Assembly (NCBI RefSeq): GCF_000981585.1
Contig: NZ_LN831776.1
Coordinates: forward strand, 511,001 to 575,000
Reading direction: 5' to 3'
Length of the DNA stretch: 64,000 nucleotides
Origin: Paenibacillus riograndensis SBR5
GTDB lineage: Bacteria > Bacillota > Bacilli > Paenibacillales > Paenibacillaceae
The notes beneath the pieces were generated by a model. The model searched no databases. It had not been told where the DNA came from and saw nothing but the letters and a program-made list of their open reading frames with translations. A program made the translations under genes and the position numbers. How positions within the stretch are numbered: the first letter of the stretch is position 1; each line of letters begins with the position of its first letter. Shown piece after piece: positions 61,044-64,000 of this stretch.

Positions 61044-61997
61044 TCACCTGCTGACAGGCACCGTCCGGTCACCGCCGGGTCTGGCTTCTGTCTTTTTCCG
61101 GCCCAGCCGGTTCGTGCCGATTACCCCTGCTATAATCAGGAATGATCCGATCCAGTGATACACTGTGATCTCTTCCCCGAGGAAGAGCGCTCCGGCTGCA
61201 ATGGAGACGATGGTCGAGAGATTGCTGAACACACTCATGAGGGAAGCTTCGATTTTGGACAAAATATAGGTTGAGGTCAGGGTGGTGACAAGGGATGCTA
61301 TGACCCCCAGGTATACAGCAGACAGGATAAAGGTGCCGCTCTTGAGCGGGCTTAGAAAACCGCCGAGCGTTCCGCTGGCCGCATGTCCGGTGAGCGAAAG
61401 AATCAGGAATGTGGCGAAGCCAATCCCCATCAGCAGGTAGCTGAGCTCAGCGGGGCTGAAGTGCCTGGAGAGCGAACGGGCCAGCACGCTGTACCCGGCA
61501 AAAGCCAGACAAGTCAGGAATAACAGCACAATCCCGGTCATATTGGACAGCTGAATGCTGCTCCCTTTCATCACAAAGATAAACACAACGCCAAATACTG
61601 ACAGGAAAATACATAGCTTTTGCAGCAGGGTCGTTGTCTCCTTCAAGAATACAGAGGCGATGATCATCGTCACGACCGGAGTAAACGAATAAAGAATCCC
61701 TCCCTCGGCAGAGGTGGCGTGCTGGAGTCCGAAGACCTGAAGGGTGAAGAATCCGAGCGGGTACATTGCTGCCAGCAGCAGCGCCCGGCCAATGGGTTTG
61801 CCGCGGTAGGAGACTTTGACCCAGCCGAAGGCGACAGGGACCGACATTACCACAAACGAGGCGGCGAAGCGGTAGGTTAGTGTATCGAGCGGCCCGGCAT
61901 GGCCGAGCGCCACTTTGGTGAACAAAAATGAGAATCCGATAATAACCGCATTGAGCACGGCAAAGATATAAGCCAGCTTGAGTCCTTGTTGCTGCAT
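61044..61997 (-). CDS. EamA/DMT-family transporter
   Basis: 317 residues from ATG 61997 (GGGAG 8 nt upstream), ten transmembrane helices in two EamA repeats (about 8-140 and 150-290): LNAVIIGFSFLFTKVAL, TYRFAASF, ATSAEGGILYSFTPVVTMI; second repeat ALFLGEEITVYHWIGSFLIIAGV. Drug/metabolite exporter type. Divergent from a MocR-type regulator with a shared 200-bp control region, so the regulator probably controls it. Confidence 0.88.
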   Translation of the reverse strand: MQQQGLKLAYIFAVLNAVIIGFSFLFTKVALGHAGPLDTLTYRFAASFVVMSVPVAFGWVKVSYRGKPIGRALLLAAMYPLGFFTLQVFGLQHATSAEGGILYSFTPVVTMIIASVFLKETTTLLQKLCIFLSVFGVVFIFVMKGSSIQLSNMTGIVLLFLTCLAFAGYSVLARSLSRHFSPAELSYLLMGIGFATFLILSLTGHAASGTLGGFLSPLKSGTFILSAVYLGVIASLVTTLTSTYILSKIEASLMSVFSNLSTIVSIAAGALFLGEEITVYHWIGSFLIIAGVIGTNRLGRKKTEARPGGDRTVPVSR

Positions 61998-62102
61998 AGG
62001 TGCATCTCCCTTTTGTGTGAACATGACAGGATCGTATAAACGTCTTATCTGTTATTTAAAATTAAAGGGAAATCCGCAGCCCAACAATACCAGTTTTCCG
62101 TT

Positions 62103-62137
62103 ACTGTACCGGTACAGTTTGCTGATTCCTGTATAAT
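62103..62137. promoter_or_regulatory. Perfect 16-bp palindrome and -10 box in the EamA/MocR divergent region
   Basis: ACTGTACCGGTACAGT (62103-62118) is fully palindromic and overlaps the -35 zone of a TATAAT at 62132-62137 pointing to the MocR gene. Likely operator for that regulator. Confidence 0.65.
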
Positions 62138-62200
62138 GGTTGAACAAGAACAATGCTAATATGAAGCAAATCCTGTGAGGAAGGCGAGGGGAGGCGTGCC

Positions 62201-63544
62201 GTGAAAAAGTATCTTGAGGTCCTATCCGATATGGAGAAGCGGATCAAGGGAGGACAGTACAGCCCGGGGCAAAAGCTGCCTTCCGTGCGCAGTGCCGCAG
62301 AATTCTACAGCTGCAGTGTCAGCACCGTTTTGCGGGCTTATGGAGAGCTGGAGAGAACACACGCGATTTATTCGGTTCCACAGAGCGGCTATTACATGGT
62401 GGAACAGTCAGAAGAGCCGGGCCCTGGCGGGGGCAGCGGAATAGTTGATTTTGCCTCGGCTTCGCCGGATTTGAATGTATTTCCGTATTTGGACTTCCAG
62501 CATTGCCTTAACAAAGCGATTGACCGGTACAAGTACCACCTGTTCACCTATGGGGATGCGCTGGGACTGGATACGCTGCGGCATACACTGGTGTCGCATC
62601 TGGCGGAGTATCAGGTTTTTGCCAAGGTGGAGCGGATCATTATCACTTCGGGTATCCAGCAGGCACTGGAGATTTTGGCGAGAATGCCGTTTCCGAACGG
62701 CCGGACGGAGATCCTGGTTGAACAGCCGGGTTATGATATTTATCTCCGGTATCTGGAGGCGGAGGGACTGCCCGTGAGCGGGATCGCCCGTTCGGCAGCC
62801 GGCATTGACCTGCGGGAGCTGGAGGCGCAATTCGCAAGCGGCAGATTTAAATTTTTCTATACCATGCCCAGATATCATAACCCGCTTGGAACGTCTTACA
62901 GCACAGAGGAGCGGAAAGCCATTGCCAGACTAGCCGGCAAATACGATGTGTACATCGTGGAGGATGATTACATGGCCGATCTGGGTGCCGAGCAGCGTTT
63001 TGATCCTATATTTGCGTATGAACAGACCTCACATACCGTTTATCTGAAAAGCTTCTCCAAAATCATTTTTCCGGGCCTCCGGCTGGGTGCGGCTGTGGTG
63101 CCGGAACCGCTGCTGGAGGCCTTCCGGGCCTATAAAGGATATACGGACACCTCGTTGTTATCCCAGGCAGCGCTTGAGGTGTACATTAAGAACGGCATGT
63201 ACGGGCACCATAGGCACAAAATAAAAGCTATGTATGCAGAAAGAATCCAAGCGGTATATGAGGCGCTTGCGCGGCACAATACGGAAGGCCTGATTGAGGT
63301 GTCTGCGGCCAGCTCGGGCGTTTACCTGCAATTCAAGCTGCCGGTAGCCGTGAATTTGGAACGTCTGGTCAAGCGGCTGGCGGAGCGGAAAATCAGCGTC
63401 GTGTCCGGCAACGGATTCTATCTATCCGGTTACCGGAACCGGGAAAAGTTCTTGCGCATCAGCATTTCCCGTGCCCGGCTGGATCAGATTGATGAAGGTG
63501 TCAGGACCATTGCCCAGGAGGCGGCACGGGGGAGCGGGTGGTAG
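62201..63544 (+). CDS. MocR-family (GntR HTH-aminotransferase) regulator
   Basis: 447 residues: N-terminal GntR winged helix (about 1-70; YSPGQKLPSVRSAAEFYSCSVSTVLRAYGELE), then a fold-type I aminotransferase-like domain (about 80-440). The PLP-binding lysine is in YLKSFSKIIFPGLRLG, with VEDDYMADL and MPRYHNPLGTSYS as cofactor contacts. MocR proteins use PLP as a sensor ligand. GTG start with GGAGG upstream. It faces away from the EamA gene and toward the nitroreductase; PLP- or amine-related control of export is a plausible role. Confidence 0.92.
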   Translation: MKKYLEVLSDMEKRIKGGQYSPGQKLPSVRSAAEFYSCSVSTVLRAYGELERTHAIYSVPQSGYYMVEQSEEPGPGGGSGIVDFASASPDLNVFPYLDFQHCLNKAIDRYKYHLFTYGDALGLDTLRHTLVSHLAEYQVFAKVERIIITSGIQQALEILARMPFPNGRTEILVEQPGYDIYLRYLEAEGLPVSGIARSAAGIDLRELEAQFASGRFKFFYTMPRYHNPLGTSYSTEERKAIARLAGKYDVYIVEDDYMADLGAEQRFDPIFAYEQTSHTVYLKSFSKIIFPGLRLGAAVVPEPLLEAFRAYKGYTDTSLLSQAALEVYIKNGMYGHHRHKIKAMYAERIQAVYEALARHNTEGLIEVSAASSGVYLQFKLPVAVNLERLVKRLAERKISVVSGNGFYLSGYRNREKFLRISISRARLDQIDEGVRTIAQEAARGSGW

Positions 63545-63623
63545 AGCGTGCTGTCCCTGTTGTCTGAACACTCATTTATGTTCATAATATGCCTATAACT
63601 GACAAAAGAGAGGCGAAACTATT

Positions 63624-64000
63624 GTGAAACCGAATAACGAAACCCTTGAACTGTTGAACCGTCACACCTCCGTCCGCCAGTTTCAGGACAAGCCCGTGAG
63701 TGATGAGCAGCTGGCAGCTATTATCGGGGCAGGCCAGATGGCTTCCACTTCAAGTAATGTCCAGGCCTACACGGTTATTGCCGTAACGGAGCCGGATCTG
63801 AAAGCGCAGCTGTCCAAGCTGTCCGGCAATCAGGCCTATATTGAACAGTGCCCGGTGTTCCTGGTCTGGTGTGCCGATCTGTACCGGCTGCGGGAGATCA
63901 GCGGCCCGCACCTGCAGGGGGCAGCTTCCTATGTGGGGTCCACAGAAAATCTGATCGTGGCCACCGTCGATGTGGCGCTTGCCGCGCAGAATGCGGCGGT
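63624..64000 (+). CDS. NfsA/NfrA-type nitroreductase (3' end outside window)
   Basis: GTG 63624 with AGAGAGG upstream; open to the window end (125 residues). N-terminal NETLELLNRHTSVRQFQDKPVSDEQL and GQMASTSSNVQAY are the FMN-binding signature of oxygen-insensitive NAD(P)H nitroreductase/flavin reductase. Then CPVFLVWCADLYRL, and ENLIVATVDVALAAQNA at the dimer interface. A decayed copy of its first 22 codons lies 2.7 kb upstream. 79 bp after the MocR gene, same direction. Confidence 0.88.
   Translation, partial: MKPNNETLELLNRHTSVRQFQDKPVSDEQLAAIIGAGQMASTSSNVQAYTVIAVTEPDLKAQLSKLSGNQAYIEQCPVFLVWCADLYRLREISGPHLQGAASYVGSTENLIVATVDVALAAQNAA

Overview
The window looks like a chromosomal segment of a Paenibacillus-type Bacillota. 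The evidence is strong AGGAGG ribosome binding sites with frequent GTG and TTG starts, a sinI/sinR/tasA/sipW matrix locus, ECF-type promoter syntax, LytS/LytTR and PadR regulators, and families of short intergenic repeats that I associate with this genus. No rRNA or tRNA gene was seen. The first gene (N-carbamoylputrescine amidase) and the last (a nitroreductase) run off the window edges.

Layout. 0-3.7 kb: aguB end, then a three-gene polar amino-acid ABC importer. 3.9-16.2 kb: a large tellurite/stress 'ter' island. It has terB, four TerD-domain genes and terC, then a CitE-like lyase, two phosphoribosyltransferase-like proteins, a HAD phosphatase and an ATP-grasp enzyme (the Ter-associated nucleoside-like biosynthesis module), then a membrane protein and telA. 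A textbook SigW-like promoter lies in front of the terD genes. 16.5-19 kb: formate/nitrite channel and a complete IS200/IS605 element with tnpA and tnpB. 19-22.4 kb: an acetone-type operon (thiolase, acetoacetate decarboxylase, CoA-transferase A and B). 22.8-25.4 kb: TPM-domain protein and a 47-residue ORF behind a near-perfect Fur box. 25.6-30 kb: two c-di-GMP enzymes. 30.3-32.6 kb: an FAD protein flanked by two copies of a ~210-bp MITE-like element. 33-37.2 kb: LytS/LytTR two-component system with an OFA-family transporter and a LytTR-type direct repeat between them. 38.9-43.2 kb: odhAB.

43.6-47.4 kb holds what I consider the most interesting locus. A c-di-GMP-I (GEMM) riboswitch-like leader lies directly in front of a sinI gene. 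It faces sinR and a tapA-like/sipW/tasA operon whose upstream region carries two GTTCTT-AAGAAC palindromes that look like SinR operators. With three GGDEF-type enzymes in the same window this suggests direct c-di-GMP control of matrix derepression.

48.3-53.9 kb: aldo/keto reductase, small charged protein, MFS exporter with PadR repressor, GGDEF-HD-GYP protein. 54-57.4 kb: csoR/copZ/copA with two CsoR boxes. 58-60.9 kb: ECF sigma factor, membrane anti-sigma-like protein and a secreted paralog. 60.9-64 kb: an eroded nitroreductase fragment, EamA exporter, MocR-type regulator and an intact nitroreductase start.

Recurrent non-coding structure is a theme. Several intergenic regions carry ~24-bp imperfect repeats in clusters with a strikingly constant 50-52 bp period, built from at least three different core sequences. 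A hairpin family based on GAAACGG/CCGTTTC occurs three times.
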